Below, piece after piece: positions 24,857-34,049 of a stretch of 38,549 nt of DNA. Every line of letters begins with the position of its first letter. Positions within the stretch are counted from its first letter, which is position 1. The notes under the pieces are model-generated. The model saw only the letters and a list, made by a program, of their open reading frames with translations, had not been told where the DNA came from and ran no database searches. The stretch comes from Alphaproteobacteria bacterium (GTDB taxonomy: Bacteria > Pseudomonadota > Alphaproteobacteria > UBA2966): the NCBI GenBank assembly GCA_021296255.1, contig JAGWAU010000026.1, forward strand, positions 1 to 38,549, read 5' to 3'. A program made the translations under genes and the position numbers.

Positions 24857-26485
24857 CTAAAACTCTTCGCCCAACGCCAGACCGAAGCCGCGCCGATCAT
24901 TCATGAACTCGCACGTCTCCTGACCGCTGGACAACCCCCCCTGGCAGTAGATCGCGTTGACCCGCCCCAGGAAGGGTACCTCCTCGAGCGCATGGCCCCT
25001 CCTGGTCAGTGCGCCCGCGACCTTCTCGCCGATACCGGGCTCAACCACGGCCGCATCGGGCTGCCCCGAAAGAAGGATTCGCGGTCGATTCAACTGCTGG
25101 CGAACATGCAGATCCTCAGCGGAGAGGCCGATCAGTGCCTGAGCGATCGCCGCCGGCCCCGCGGCGTGGCCGGAAGCCGAGATCGCGAGAACCATCTCCG
25201 ACAAATCTTCGTCTACGACGATCATGGTGGCGAGAAAAGCCAGATCGTCCTCGGTGAGAGGCGGAACCAGCACGATTCCGGTTACCGGATCGAGTCTTCC
25301 GGCTCCGAGTTCCCGCCCCATGGTAAGCGAACACGCCACCGCCGAACCTTCACGGTCACCTACCACGAAGCTCGTGGTTCCCGTGTCCAACCTATCGACA
25401 TCGACGGGAGGCACGCCTTCAACGACGAGCGGCGTGTGCCGGTCGGAACGGTAGTTCCGCATCAGCGCATGAGCGCGAAAACCGGACAGCAGGCGTGCCG
25501 CAGCGTTGCGGCGATCCAGGTAAGCCCGCGACGACGCCTCCGCAAACAGGTGAGGCCGCTCGTCGAGGTCGGCGCTTCGGAGCCTGTTTTCGTCCAACGT
25601 CATCGCCCAGATCTGCCCGGCGATCACGCCGCCCACGAGGGGCGCGGGCGTGGTATGAACGGTCAACCGGCCAACGCGCAAGGACACCGAATCGCGCCAA
25701 GTCGGAAGGCTTGTGCGCATGTCGGCGAGGGTCAACGCGCCGCCGTTCTCTCGGGCGCCGTTGACCAAATTCACACCCGCCTGACCGGCGTAGAATTCCC
25801 CTGGACCGCGCCGGCGAATTTGCGCCAACACGGCCGACAACGCGATCTGAGTTAGCTGGTCCCCCTCCCGGACGATTCCGCGGTCATTGTCCGCGCCGAA
25901 CGTCGCTCTGAGGCCGGCGTTTCCGAGTACCGTGTCGCGAGCGCCTTCGAGCCGACGCACCAGGGCTCGGGACACCGGGTGACCGCGCCGCGCCAAGGCC
26001 TCGGCGGGCGCAACCAGTTCGTCCCATGGCAGACGGCCATAGCGGCCATGCAAAACCGCCATCCCACGGACGGTGCTAGGAACGGCGATGACGCCGCCGC
26101 CGACCGGCGCGTGCGGCAGAAAGTCGACCGCTTCCACCTTTCCCGTGGGCGCGTCGTAAACGAGGCACACGCCGCCACCGCCAAGGCTGGCTGCGATCGG
26201 GTAAGTGACCGACAGTGCAAACGTAAGCGCGACCGCCGCGTCGACGGCCGTACCTCCGCTTCCCAGAATCTCGTGGGCTTCGACGGCGGCCCGCGGTTCG
26301 TCGGCGCTGACGCCGCCGACGAACCCTTCGATGACTTGGCCCGGTTCGATGACCCGTGATTTAGGCGCGACGTCACACGCGGAGAGGACCGCGACGCACG
26401 TCAGCGCCCATGCCGATTGACGGCATGCGGACCCCCACCTACCTTTCGATTCGACGATGGGAACCAGCAATTTGCCGAACCTCAT
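24857..26485 (-). CDS. Gamma-glutamyltransferase-family lipoprotein (Ntn hydrolase)
   Basis: The protein is 542 residues if it starts at the ATG at 26485; a TTG at 26470 with GAGG upstream is an alternative. A hydrophobic stretch ends in the lipobox-like VLSAC, so the protein is probably exported and lipid-anchored. The Ntn-hydrolase pattern is present: ADEPRAAVEAHEILGSGGTAVDAAVA near the N-terminus, SLGGGGVCLVYD, and DTGTTSFVVGDREGSAVACS, in which one of the paired threonines is the autoprocessing nucleophile. The family cleaves gamma-glutamyl bonds such as in glutathione. At about 510 mature residues it is slightly short, and the region after TTSFV is more divergent than in true Ggt, so the substrate is uncertain. 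It is divergent from the M48 gene, with the two starts overlapping. Confidence 0.78.
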   Translation of the reverse strand: MRFGKLLVPIVESKGRWGSACRQSAWALTCVAVLSACDVAPKSRVIEPGQVIEGFVGGVSADEPRAAVEAHEILGSGGTAVDAAVALTFALSVTYPIAASLGGGGVCLVYDAPTGKVEAVDFLPHAPVGGGVIAVPSTVRGMAVLHGRYGRLPWDELVAPAEALARRGHPVSRALVRRLEGARDTVLGNAGLRATFGADNDRGIVREGDQLTQIALSAVLAQIRRRGPGEFYAGQAGVNLVNGARENGGALTLADMRTSLPTWRDSVSLRVGRLTVHTTPAPLVGGVIAGQIWAMTLDENRLRSADLDERPHLFAEASSRAYLDRRNAAARLLSGFRAHALMRNYRSDRHTPLVVEGVPPVDVDRLDTGTTSFVVGDREGSAVACSLTMGRELGAGRLDPVTGIVLVPPLTEDDLAFLATMIVVDEDLSEMVLAISASGHAAGPAAIAQALIGLSAEDLHVRQQLNRPRILLSGQPDAAVVEPGIGEKVAGALTRRGHALEEVPFLGRVNAIYCQGGLSSGQETCEFMNDRRGFGLALGEEF

Positions 26486-27839
26486 CACCCGGACGTGTCT
26501 GACGGCCTTGTGCGGGACGGCCGTTTGCGCGCTCGCGTTCGGCGCTGCCGATCCTGCCAGTGCCAGGGGAATATCGCTCATCCGCGATGCGGAAACCGAA
26601 CATATCATTCACCAAATCGCCGCGCCACTCTTCTCAGCGGCCGGGCTCGATGCACGCGCGGTGCAGGTCCACATCGTCAACGACCGCGCCCTCAACGCCT
26701 TCGTCGCCGGGGGGCAGAAGATATTCATCAACACCGGTCTGCTCCTCATGGTCGAGGACATCAACGAAATCGCGGGCGTCATCGCACACGAGACGGGACA
26801 CATATCCGGCGGACATCTCGCCAGAACCCACGATGCGATTCGCAACGCCTCCGCGACCAGTATCCTGGCTATGGCGCTCGGAGCGGCGGCAGTCCTCGGA
26901 GGTCAGGGTCAGGCGGGGAGCGCCATCATCGCGGGCGGGCAGCAGGTCGCGGAGCGCTCGTTTCTCAGCTATAGCCGTTCTCAGGAATCGTCGGCGGATC
27001 AAGCCGCAATCAAGATTCTGGCCGCGGTCGGACAGAGCGCACAGGGCCTCTACACGTTTCTCGATCGTATCGGGGACCAGGAAGCCCTGGCCAAGTCGCG
27101 ACAAGACCCCTACGTGCGGAGCCACCCGCCGACGCGGGACCGCCTTCGCTTTCTGAAAGATCAGATTACCCGTTCCCCCACCCCTCCCCGCGCTCCCGAT
27201 CCCGCGTCCGCGCGGATGCTTCGGCGCATGCAGGCAAAGATCCATGGATTTCTCGGGTCGCCGCAGAAATCACTCAGGCGGTATCCCGAGTCGGATCAAT
27301 CCATCCCGGCGCGCTACGCTCGCGCCGCCGCCTATCATCGTCTAGGCCTACTGGAAAAGGCGCTTGCGGAGGCAGACGGTCTGATCGCTCAGAACCCGAA
27401 CGATCCGTTCTTCAATGAATTGAAGGGGCAGATCCTGTTCGAGAGCGGCAAGGTGAGAGAGGCGGTCGCCCCGTATCAAGCCGCCGTGAACCTGTTGCCC
27501 GAGGCACCGCTCCTCAGGATCGGCCTCGCCCAGGCCCAGATCGAGGCGAACGAGGCGAGTCTCTTGCCGCCTGCTATCAAACACCTGGAGGAAGCCACGC
27601 GACGCGACGGACAAGCCTCCCTGGCGTGGCGGCAGCTTGCGATCGCGCACGGACGAAACGGCGACATCGGACTCTCCTCTCTGGCCAGCGCTGAGTACAA
27701 CCTGTTGATCGGACGGCCTCGGGACGCCATGCGCTTCGCCGTCAAGGCGGAACAACTGCTTCCGAAAGGAACTCCCGCCCACTTGAGGTCTCAGGACCTC
27801 AAGGATGCCGCGAACACGGCCGCCAAAAGGAGGAAATAG
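26457..27839 (+). CDS. bepA: M48-family periplasmic metalloprotease/chaperone, BepA-like
   Basis: The protein is 460 residues. A signal peptide runs to about residue 37 (ending PASARG). The peptidase M48 domain includes NAFVAGGQKIFINTGLL and the zinc motif HETGH (H111, E112, H115), and a third ligand Glu lies in the later SSADQAA-type helix (about 180). The C-terminal 200 residues are TPR-like (YHRLGLLEKALAEADGLIAQ, FESGKVREAVAPYQAAVNLL). This is the BepA (YfgC) arrangement: a periplasmic protease that clears misassembled outer-membrane proteins and helps LptD mature. The ATG at 26457 has no good ribosome site; an in-frame TTG (the Leu of LPNLI) is a less likely alternative. It is followed by a DsbA-like oxidoreductase, which fits a shared role in envelope protein folding. 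Confidence 0.9.
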   Translation: MGTSNLPNLITRTCLTALCGTAVCALAFGAADPASARGISLIRDAETEHIIHQIAAPLFSAAGLDARAVQVHIVNDRALNAFVAGGQKIFINTGLLLMVEDINEIAGVIAHETGHISGGHLARTHDAIRNASATSILAMALGAAAVLGGQGQAGSAIIAGGQQVAERSFLSYSRSQESSADQAAIKILAAVGQSAQGLYTFLDRIGDQEALAKSRQDPYVRSHPPTRDRLRFLKDQITRSPTPPRAPDPASARMLRRMQAKIHGFLGSPQKSLRRYPESDQSIPARYARAAAYHRLGLLEKALAEADGLIAQNPNDPFFNELKGQILFESGKVREAVAPYQAAVNLLPEAPLLRIGLAQAQIEANEASLLPPAIKHLEEATRRDGQASLAWRQLAIAHGRNGDIGLSSLASAEYNLLIGRPRDAMRFAVKAEQLLPKGTPAHLRSQDLKDAANTAAKRRK

Positions 27840-28046
27840 CCGACGCGGGGTGGATCGAAACGGCCCGTCCGGCTCATCCCAATGATGCTCAGAAACATCG
27901 TCAATTCTTGGTGAACGGCCCGGTTCCCTCTACCTGCACGCCCGTTCTTATGCTCTTAATACGCGCGAGACGAACGTGACTGACCGTCGTGACGCCGCGT
28001 GCGGAACACGGGCCCGCAACCGAGACTTGGCAGGACCAACCACCCG

Positions 28047-28820
28047 ATGAAACTGCGTACGGCTCTTCAGGGCACCGTGATCCTTTCAATGATCTTTGGC
28101 TTGGGTCATTGGATTGCTCCTTCCCAGGCCCAGGCTTTGTTCACGGATCCGGAGCGCCGCGCCATCGAGCGGATGATTCGCGATTACATCATGAACAATC
28201 CGGAAGTCATTCTGGAGAGTGTCCAGCGCAGGAACGCGCGCGAGCAAGCGGCAAACCGGGAAAAGCAGCACCAAACCCTGACCGATCTTCGCCCAAGCCT
28301 GGAGCGCGACTCCGGTTCTCACGTCGGCGGCAATCCGGATGGAGACGTTGCCGTAGTGGAGTTCTTCGACTACCGGTGCACGTACTGCAAGCGGTTCCTT
28401 CCCAACCTTGTAGAGCTCTTACGCAGGGACACGAACGTTCGCATCGTGTTCAAGGAATACCCCATCCTCGGTCCCGATTCCGTCACGGCCTCGCGCGCAG
28501 CGCTCGCCGCCCGCATGCAGAACAGGGACCTCTACATGCCGTTCCACAACGCGCTGATGGAGTCGCGGGGGACATTCTCGGAGCGCCGGGTCCTGGATAT
28601 CGCGAACGACGTCGGACTCGATCCCGACCGGCTCAAGCGCGACATGTCCTCCCCGGAGATCGAGGCCATCATCTCCCGCAACCACGAGCAGGCCGAGGCC
28701 CTCGGCATCCGGGGCACTCCCGCGTTCGTGATCGGCGATCGGGTGATTCCGGGGTATGTCAACGGCGAACAGCTGGCGGCACTTATCGAAGAAGCGCGCG
28801 AGAACTGCCTCACCTGTTAG
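28047..28820 (+). CDS. DsbA-family thiol:disulfide oxidoreductase
   Basis: The protein is 257 residues. A signal peptide (to about residue 29, APSQAQA) is followed by a helical N-terminal region (residues 32-85, RRAIERMIRDYIMNNPEVIL) of the kind found in DsbA/ScsC-Com1-like proteins, where it can mediate oligomerisation. The thioredoxin fold has the active site C111-T-Y-C114 in FFDYRCTYCKRF and the cis-proline in GTPAFVIGD. It acts in the periplasm as a disulfide oxidase or isomerase. An unusual second CxxC, C254-L-T-C257, forms the very C-terminus. The start has AGGA further upstream than usual. It follows the BepA-like gene after 207 bases with no gene between. Confidence 0.9.
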   Translation: MKLRTALQGTVILSMIFGLGHWIAPSQAQALFTDPERRAIERMIRDYIMNNPEVILESVQRRNAREQAANREKQHQTLTDLRPSLERDSGSHVGGNPDGDVAVVEFFDYRCTYCKRFLPNLVELLRRDTNVRIVFKEYPILGPDSVTASRAALAARMQNRDLYMPFHNALMESRGTFSERRVLDIANDVGLDPDRLKRDMSSPEIEAIISRNHEQAEALGIRGTPAFVIGDRVIPGYVNGEQLAALIEEARENCLTC

Positions 28821-29083
28821 GAACCGCGTCCGAGCCTCGCCCGTCTGCCATTGGTGACCGCAAAACCTGCACGGAACAACGGTTTTCGGCCGAACCGAAG
28901 ACGACACAAAACGGAACGCGGCAGTGGCTGCTTCATGAAATATCCGGGCTGGCACTTCAACTACGCATCGAAGAGATGGGCGCGACGCGAGACTGAAGCG
29001 GCTCCGATTCGACTGCAACATGCGATCGGACCCGAGGTCCGATCCGGATGAGTTCGGGCGGGCGGGACACCCGCAGCCCCACC
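28821..29083. other. Gap between the dsbA-like gene and the DUF3750 gene
   Basis: These 263 bases separate two convergent genes. A 66-codon open frame (28851-29051, plus strand) has no good ribosome site and no family resemblance. I see no terminator with a T run. Confidence 0.3.
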
Positions 29084-29872
29084 CTACTTCAGACCGAGCC
29101 GCCCGAGACCCGGCAACTTGAGCGCGAAGGGTTGAAAATCGATCCCCACGACCAGCCCGAGAAGGTTCAGTTCGATTCCTTCCTTCAGCGCAGCCATGGC
29201 GCCCACGAGCCCCCAAAACGAAACCTGGTATCCCGTCCCGCTGGGGGACGGTCCGATGACGGCCCCGTTCGTCAGATAGTCCTTGCCGACGGCCGTCGGC
29301 GGCAGATCGATCCCGAGTTCCGGCACCTGGCGGCCGACGAAAGCGGTGAACGTGTTGCTGTTGGGACCCGGCCAAGTCCGATAAGTCGCCGCGTAGGGAT
29401 AAGCCGCAGCCGCCGCTTCGACCTTATCGATGACGTCTTCCACATCCTTGCCGCGCAGATCGACGAGCAGTTCAGGGTAATTGGAAAACCACATCGCGTC
29501 GGGACGGCCAGGCCCCCGGACCAGCGCCGTCCCACCGTGGTACAGACGCCAGCCGATAATCTCGTGGCGAATGTAATGATCGGCGTTCGCACGCTTGCTG
29601 GAGATCCAGGTGTGCACGGCGAGCGCGCCGCGAAGGCCCCAGGTTCGCGCGGCGTAGACCTGCACCACGGGTTCCAGTGTCGTGGCCGGGTCGGGCGCCT
29701 GCCCGGTCGACACGTGACTCGCCCTGCTCCAATGCGGACGCTCCTTGAGGGCGAGGTGCGCGGCCGAGATCAAAATCGGCGCGACGAACAGCCCAAGGAC
29801 GATCCAGAGGGTCACTGCCCACCGACCAAACCGGCGCGGTCGCACGGGCACTGACGCGACGTCATCGGGCAC
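29084..29872 (-). CDS. DUF3750 membrane-anchored protein
   Basis: The protein is 262 residues from the GTG at 29872. A basic N-terminus precedes one membrane segment (about 17-40, WAVTLWIVLGLFVAPILISA). The rest matches the DUF3750 pattern: VVQVYAARTWGLRGALAVHTWISSKRA, YIRHEIIGWRLYHGG, LLVDLRGKDVEDVIDKVEAAAAAYPYA, YRTWPGPNSNTFTAFVGR and the closing ALKEGIELNLLGLVVGIDFQPFALKLPGLGRLG. The conserved TWPGPNSNTF and the His/Arg/Asn pattern suggest an enzyme-like pocket on the outside of the inner membrane, but no activity is established. It follows thiSG closely on the same strand, with 18 bases between. The start lacks an obvious ribosome site. Confidence 0.82.
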   Translation of the reverse strand: MPDDVASVPVRPRRFGRWAVTLWIVLGLFVAPILISAAHLALKERPHWSRASHVSTGQAPDPATTLEPVVQVYAARTWGLRGALAVHTWISSKRANADHYIRHEIIGWRLYHGGTALVRGPGRPDAMWFSNYPELLVDLRGKDVEDVIDKVEAAAAAYPYAATYRTWPGPNSNTFTAFVGRQVPELGIDLPPTAVGKDYLTNGAVIGPSPSGTGYQVSFWGLVGAMAALKEGIELNLLGLVVGIDFQPFALKLPGLGRLGLK

Positions 29873-29890
29873 GGTGGCTCGTGGGTTGCC

Positions 29891-30889
29891 TCAAATGAGT
29901 CCGCCCAACGGAGACGAGGGATCGGCAACCATTTTCCTGGGCATGCGTCCAGCCAGATGAGCGAGACGACCAGACTCCACCGCAAGCTTCATGGCGCGCG
30001 CCATGGCGATCGGATCGCCGGCGTGGGCAATGGCCGTGTTCATCAGGACTCCGTCGCAGCCGAGCTCCATCGCGAACGTCGCGTCCGATGCCGTTCCCAC
30101 ACCCGCATCGACCAGCACGGGCACGTCCGCCTGCTCGACGATCAAACGGATATTGACGGGGTTCTGCAATCCCAGTCCGGATCCGATGGGCGCCCCCAGC
30201 GGCATGATGGCCGCGGCTCCGGCGTCCTCGAGACGCCTCGCATAGAGCGGGTCGTCCGAACAGTAAACCATGACGTCAAATCCCTCCCGGACGAGGAGTT
30301 CCGTCCCCTTGAGGGTTTCGATCATGTCGGGATAGAGGGTCTTGTCCTCACCGAATACTTCCAGCTTCACGAGGTTCCAACCACCCGCCTCGCGCGCGAG
30401 ACGCAAGGTCCGAAGCGCCTCTTCCGCCGTGTAGCACCCGGAGGTGTTGGGAAGGTACGTATACTTCTTGGGATCGACGAAATCGATCAGCATCTCCTGG
30501 TCGGGATTCGTCACGTTGACCCGGCGAACGGCCACCGTGACGATTTCGGCGCCGGACGCCTCGATGGCCCGTCGCGTCTCCTCAAAATCCTCGTACTTGC
30601 CGGTACCCACGATCAGGCGCGAATGGAATTCACGACCGGCAACGGTGAACACGTCCTCGCCGCCGGACGGCGACGTCTCCGCGGCCACGCTTCCGCCGCC
30701 GATGAAGTGGACGACCTCCAGGCGGTCACCGTCGCTGAGCTCGGTGATTTCGTAAGCGGAGCGGGGCACGATCTCGAGGTTTCGCTCAAGCGCGACCTTT
30801 CGGGGGTCGACCCCGAGCTCGGTGAGAAACTGCGAGACGGTCAAGGAGCGGTCGAACTCCCGCTCCTCGCCATTTACGGTCAAAAGCAT
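29891..30889 (-). CDS. thiSG: Bifunctional sulfur carrier ThiS - thiazole synthase ThiG fusion
   Basis: The protein is 332 residues. Residues 1-66 are a beta-grasp ThiS domain ([20 protein letters not shown] ... [10 protein letters not shown]) and residues 78-332 are a ThiG TIM barrel ([15 protein letters not shown], the Schiff-base lysine K175 in [75 protein letters not shown]). ThiG builds the thiazole ring of thiamine from deoxyxylulose phosphate and dehydroglycine, with sulfur from ThiS thiocarboxylate. The ThiS Gly-Gly is internal here (GGG at 64-66). Natural ThiS-ThiG fusions are known. Other thi genes are not nearby and no TPP riboswitch is seen upstream. The ATG at 30889 has GAGGA about eleven bases upstream. 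Confidence 0.93.
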   Translation of the reverse strand: MLLTVNGEEREFDRSLTVSQFLTELGVDPRKVALERNLEIVPRSAYEITELSDGDRLEVVHFIGGGSVAAETSPSGGEDVFTVAGREFHSRLIVGTGKYEDFEETRRAIEASGAEIVTVAVRRVNVTNPDQEMLIDFVDPKKYTYLPNTSGCYTAEEALRTLRLAREAGGWNLVKLEVFGEDKTLYPDMIETLKGTELLVREGFDVMVYCSDDPLYARRLEDAGAAAIMPLGAPIGSGLGLQNPVNIRLIVEQADVPVLVDAGVGTASDATFAMELGCDGVLMNTAIAHAGDPIAMARAMKLAVESGRLAHLAGRMPRKMVADPSSPLGGLI

Positions 30890-31064
30890 CGCGCCCCCAT
30901 TCCTCTACGCCTACGGAACTGAAGCAAGTATGGGTTCACTCAACGGCGCTTTCAACCTGCACGCGCACCGACGCCCTTGCTTCGAAGTCCGCGCCCATAT
31001 CGGTCTGGTCCGGGTCACGGGGAAAGTCGATCGGACCGATCGGGCCGACCCGTTCGGGGCGTCA

Positions 31065-31092
31065 TTGCGCGGATGGTCGCCCGTGCTATAAC
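31065..31092 (+). promoter_or_regulatory. Possible promoter for aroQ-accB-accC-aat
   Basis: TTGCGC at 31065-31070 and TATAAC at 31087-31092 are 16 bases apart. The -10 matches five of six consensus positions. It lies in the divergent thiSG/aroQ gap, about 35-40 bases before the aroQ start. A perfect inverted repeat, GATCGG-A-CCGATC at 31029-31041, lies just upstream and could be a regulator site, with no known match. Confidence 0.4.
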
Positions 31093-31133
31093 CGTGCGGC
31101 TCCGCGTTGTCCCTCAGCAGTTCGATGAGTGCC

Positions 31134-31595
31134 ATGAGCGCAAAGATATTCGTTCTGAATGGACCGAATCTAAATTTGCTGGGAACTCGCGAACCGCACA
31201 TTTACGGGAGCGACACCCTCGACGACCTCAAGAGCCTCGCCCAGGCGCGGGCCGCCGAACTCGGTCTCGAGATCGACTTCCGGCAGAGCAACTCGGAGGG
31301 TGAGCTGGTCGACTGGATCCAGGAAGCCAAGGAGTCGGCGCACGGGATCGTCATCAATGCCGGGGCCTATACACATACTTCCATCGCCATCCTGGATGCT
31401 CTCGTGGCCACAGAGCTGCCCGTCGTCGAAGTTCATCTTTCGAATCTGTTTAAGCGCGAGGCGTTCCGGCACCATTCCTACATCTCTCCGGTTGCCGCGG
31501 GCCTGATCACGGGATTTGGGCCGCAGGGGTACCCGCTCGCCTTGGAAGCCATGTCCTCGATTCTGGCCGCGTCGACGCCGCACAGTTCGACATAG
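31134..31595 (+). CDS. aroQ: 3-dehydroquinate dehydratase, type II
   Basis: The protein is 153 residues from the ATG at 31134; another ATG three codons earlier (31125) is equally possible. The type II signature [20 protein letters not shown] at the N-terminus carries the active-site Arg and Tyr. The rest is typical: [57 protein letters not shown] (catalytic His region), and [18 protein letters not shown]. It forms a dodecamer in the cytosol and dehydrates 3-dehydroquinate in the shikimate pathway. accB starts 10 bases after it; the aroQ-accB-accC order is common in alphaproteobacteria. Confidence 0.95.
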   Translation: MSAKIFVLNGPNLNLLGTREPHIYGSDTLDDLKSLAQARAAELGLEIDFRQSNSEGELVDWIQEAKESAHGIVINAGAYTHTSIAILDALVATELPVVEVHLSNLFKREAFRHHSYISPVAAGLITGFGPQGYPLALEAMSSILAASTPHSST

Positions 31596-31605
31596 CAGCT
31601 ACCTG

Positions 31606-32037
31606 ATGGTCGCAAGTTCAGATCTCGACAAAGACCTGATACGGGAGCTGGCGGGACTCCTGGACGAGACGGGATTGACGGAGATCGAATGGACTCACGG
31701 AGAGCGGACGGTCCGCGTGGCGCGGCAGTCGGGCCCCGTGGTCGCAGGCGCGGCGGCGGCTCCGGCCGAGGTCACGCCCCCGACGTCGGATCCCGCGAGC
31801 CATCCGGGCGCGGTTCTGTCCCCCATGGTGGGCACCGCCTACGTGGCATCCGAACCGGGCGCCGCTCCGTTCGTTCAGGTAGGCTCCCAGGTTTCGGAGG
31901 GCCAGACGGTCCTGATCGTCGAAGCCATGAAGACGATGAATCCGATCCCCGCGCCCAAGAGCGGAACCATCCGGCAGATCCTCGTTTCCGACGGTGTGCC
32001 CGTCGAATATGGCGAAGTCCTGATGATCATTGAGTAG
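31606..32037 (+). CDS. accB: Biotin carboxyl carrier protein of acetyl-CoA carboxylase
   Basis: The protein is 143 residues. The N-terminal dimerisation region (DLDKDLIRELAGLLDETGLTEIEW) is followed by a Pro/Ala-rich linker (about 44-68) and the biotinyl domain with K109 in VEAMKTMNPIPAPKSGTIRQIL, the lysine biotinylated by BirA. The domain carries CO2 from AccC to the carboxyltransferase AccAD. It is shorter than the usual 150-165 residues because the linker is short. The ATG at 31606 comes 10 bases after the aroQ stop and accC begins 18 bases later. Confidence 0.96.
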   Translation: MVASSDLDKDLIRELAGLLDETGLTEIEWTHGERTVRVARQSGPVVAGAAAAPAEVTPPTSDPASHPGAVLSPMVGTAYVASEPGAAPFVQVGSQVSEGQTVLIVEAMKTMNPIPAPKSGTIRQILVSDGVPVEYGEVLMIIE

Positions 32038-32055
32038 CGACCGGGCCTATCGAAG

Positions 32056-33393
32056 ATGTTCGACAAGGTCCTGATCGCGAATCGTGGAGAAATCGCACTC
32101 CGCATTCACCGTGCCTGCCGGGAGATGGGCATCAGCACGGTCGCCGTGCATTCGACCGCCGACTCGGAGGCGATGCACGTCCGTCTCGCTGACGAGACGG
32201 TCTGCATCGGCCCGCCCGAAGCGAGCAAGAGCTATCTGAACATTCCCGCCATCATATCGGCGGCCGAGGTGGCGGGGGCCGACGCCATTCACCCGGGGTA
32301 CGGATTCCTCTCCGAGAACGCACGCTTTGCGTCGATCGTCGAAGAGCATGGGATCACGTTCATCGGCCCCAAGTCCGAGCACATCCGCGCCATGGGTGAC
32401 AAGGTTCTGGCCAAAACCACGATGCAGAAGCTGGGCGTTCCGGTGGTTCCCGGTTCGGACGGCACGGTGGATACGGTCGAAGATGCCCACGCTGTCGCGA
32501 TGGACACCGGATTTCCCGTGCTGATCAAGGCGTCCGCCGGAGGCGGCGGGCGTGGCATGAAGGCCGCCGAAACGTCCGCAGACCTCGATCAGGCGTTTCG
32601 AACGGCGCGCGCCGAAGCCCGAGCCGCCTTTGGAGACGATTCCGTCTACATCGAAAAGTTCGTGGCCGCGCCTCGGCATATCGAAGTGCAGATCATGGCG
32701 GACTCCCATGGCAACGTCGTGCACCTCGGCGAACGCGATTGCTCGTTGCAACGGCGACATCAGAAGATCCTCGAGGAATCCCCTTCCCCGCGGTTGCCGG
32801 CAGAAGAACGGGACGAGATCGGCCGGCGCGTGACGTCCGCGATGCGGACGTTGGGGTACAGGGGTGCAGGTACCGTCGAGTTCCTTTATTCGAGTGGCGC
32901 GTTCTATTTCATCGAGATGAACACGCGCCTGCAGGTCGAACACCCGGTCACGGAGATGGTCACCGGCATCGACATCGTCGAGCAGCAAATTCGTGTGGCG
33001 GCGGGCGAGGCCCTGGGATACCGGCAGGACGATATCAGGTTCGCCGGACACGCCATCGAATGCCGCATCAATGCGGAAGATCCCCGGAACTTCACGCCTG
33101 CACCGGGAACGATCACGGACTACCATCCTCCCGGTGGCCTCGGCGTTCGCGTGGACTCCGGCGCATATGCCGGATATTGCGTGCCGCCCTACTACGACAG
33201 CCTCATCGCCAAACTCGTCGTGCACGGCGTCACCCGCGAGGAGTGCCTGATGAGGCTGAAGCGCTCGCTCGACGAATTCGTCATCGGGGGCATCCAAACG
33301 ACGATCCCGCTTCATCAGGCATTAGCCAACGACGATGACTTCGTCACCGGTGACTACAATATCCACTGGCTGGAGGAATTCATGGGACGATAG
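32056..33393 (+). CDS. accC: Biotin carboxylase subunit of acetyl-CoA carboxylase
   Basis: The protein is 445 residues, the normal length. It starts [20 protein letters not shown] (biotin-carboxylase N-domain). An ATP-grasp domain follows with the glycine-rich loop [13 protein letters not shown], the catalytic segment [19 protein letters not shown] (metal Glu/Asn and catalytic Arg), and a C-terminal domain with [21 protein letters not shown]. It carboxylates the biotin of AccB using ATP and bicarbonate, the first step of fatty-acid synthesis. It is in one operon with aroQ and accB; aat follows after 5 bases. Confidence 0.97.
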   Translation: MFDKVLIANRGEIALRIHRACREMGISTVAVHSTADSEAMHVRLADETVCIGPPEASKSYLNIPAIISAAEVAGADAIHPGYGFLSENARFASIVEEHGITFIGPKSEHIRAMGDKVLAKTTMQKLGVPVVPGSDGTVDTVEDAHAVAMDTGFPVLIKASAGGGGRGMKAAETSADLDQAFRTARAEARAAFGDDSVYIEKFVAAPRHIEVQIMADSHGNVVHLGERDCSLQRRHQKILEESPSPRLPAEERDEIGRRVTSAMRTLGYRGAGTVEFLYSSGAFYFIEMNTRLQVEHPVTEMVTGIDIVEQQIRVAAGEALGYRQDDIRFAGHAIECRINAEDPRNFTPAPGTITDYHPPGGLGVRVDSGAYAGYCVPPYYDSLIAKLVVHGVTREECLMRLKRSLDEFVIGGIQTTIPLHQALANDDDFVTGDYNIHWLEEFMGR

Positions 33394-33398
33394 ATGGA

Positions 33399-34049
33399 AT
33401 GCCGCGTCTGACACCCGAGATCGTGCTGCATGCCTACATGCGCGGCGTCTTTCCGATGGCTGAGAGCCGGCATGACCCGACTCTCTATTGGATCGATCCC
33501 GAGATGCGCGGAGTTATTCCCCTCGACGCGTTCCACGTACCGAGACGACTGGCGCGAACCATTCGGCACTGGGCGGATCCCGTATACATCGATCGGGATT
33601 TCCGCGCCGTCATCGAGGCTTGCGCAGAACCGGGCAGCGGTCGTCGAAATACGTGGATCAACGACGAGATCGTCACCCTCTACGCGGAACTTCACGAGAT
33701 GGGATTCGCCCACAGTGTCGAGTGCTGGAACGGGGCTCGATTGATCGGGGGCCTCTACGGTATTTCCATTCAAGGCGCCTTCTTCGGTGAAAGCATGTTC
33801 AGCCAGGAACGCGACGCGAGCAAAGTGGCCCTTGTCCACCTCGTCGCGCGCCTGAGGTCCGGCGGTTACCGGCTTCTGGACGTACAGTTCGTGACCGCGC
33901 ACCTCAAACGTTTCGGTGCCGTTGAAATACCGCGAGCCGACTATCGGGACCTTCTCGCAAGCGCCCTGAGCGTGGACGGCGACTTCTATTCATTGCCCGA
34001 CTCGCCGGACCCGGCGGCGATCTTGCAGTCGATCACCCAGACATCGTAG
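33399..34049 (+). CDS. aat: Leucyl/phenylalanyl-tRNA--protein transferase
   Basis: The protein is 216 residues. The family pattern is complete: [18 protein letters not shown] start, [68 protein letters not shown] (the diagnostic motif), [25 protein letters not shown] and [19 protein letters not shown]. It adds Leu or Phe from tRNA to N-terminal Arg or Lys of proteins, tagging them for ClpS-ClpAP. It begins 5 bases after the accC stop with only a weak ribosome site, so it probably relies on coupled translation. Its last 64 bases overlap the 3' end of the convergent DUF2155 gene. Confidence 0.95.
   Translation: MPRLTPEIVLHAYMRGVFPMAESRHDPTLYWIDPEMRGVIPLDAFHVPRRLARTIRHWADPVYIDRDFRAVIEACAEPGSGRRNTWINDEIVTLYAELHEMGFAHSVECWNGARLIGGLYGISIQGAFFGESMFSQERDASKVALVHLVARLRSGGYRLLDVQFVTAHLKRFGAVEIPRADYRDLLASALSVDGDFYSLPDSPDPAAILQSITQTS

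Noticed and set aside
30890..31133. Possible TPP riboswitch upstream of thiSG.
   Set aside because: The minus strand lacks the conserved CUGAGA and the GAACCUGAU-type elements.
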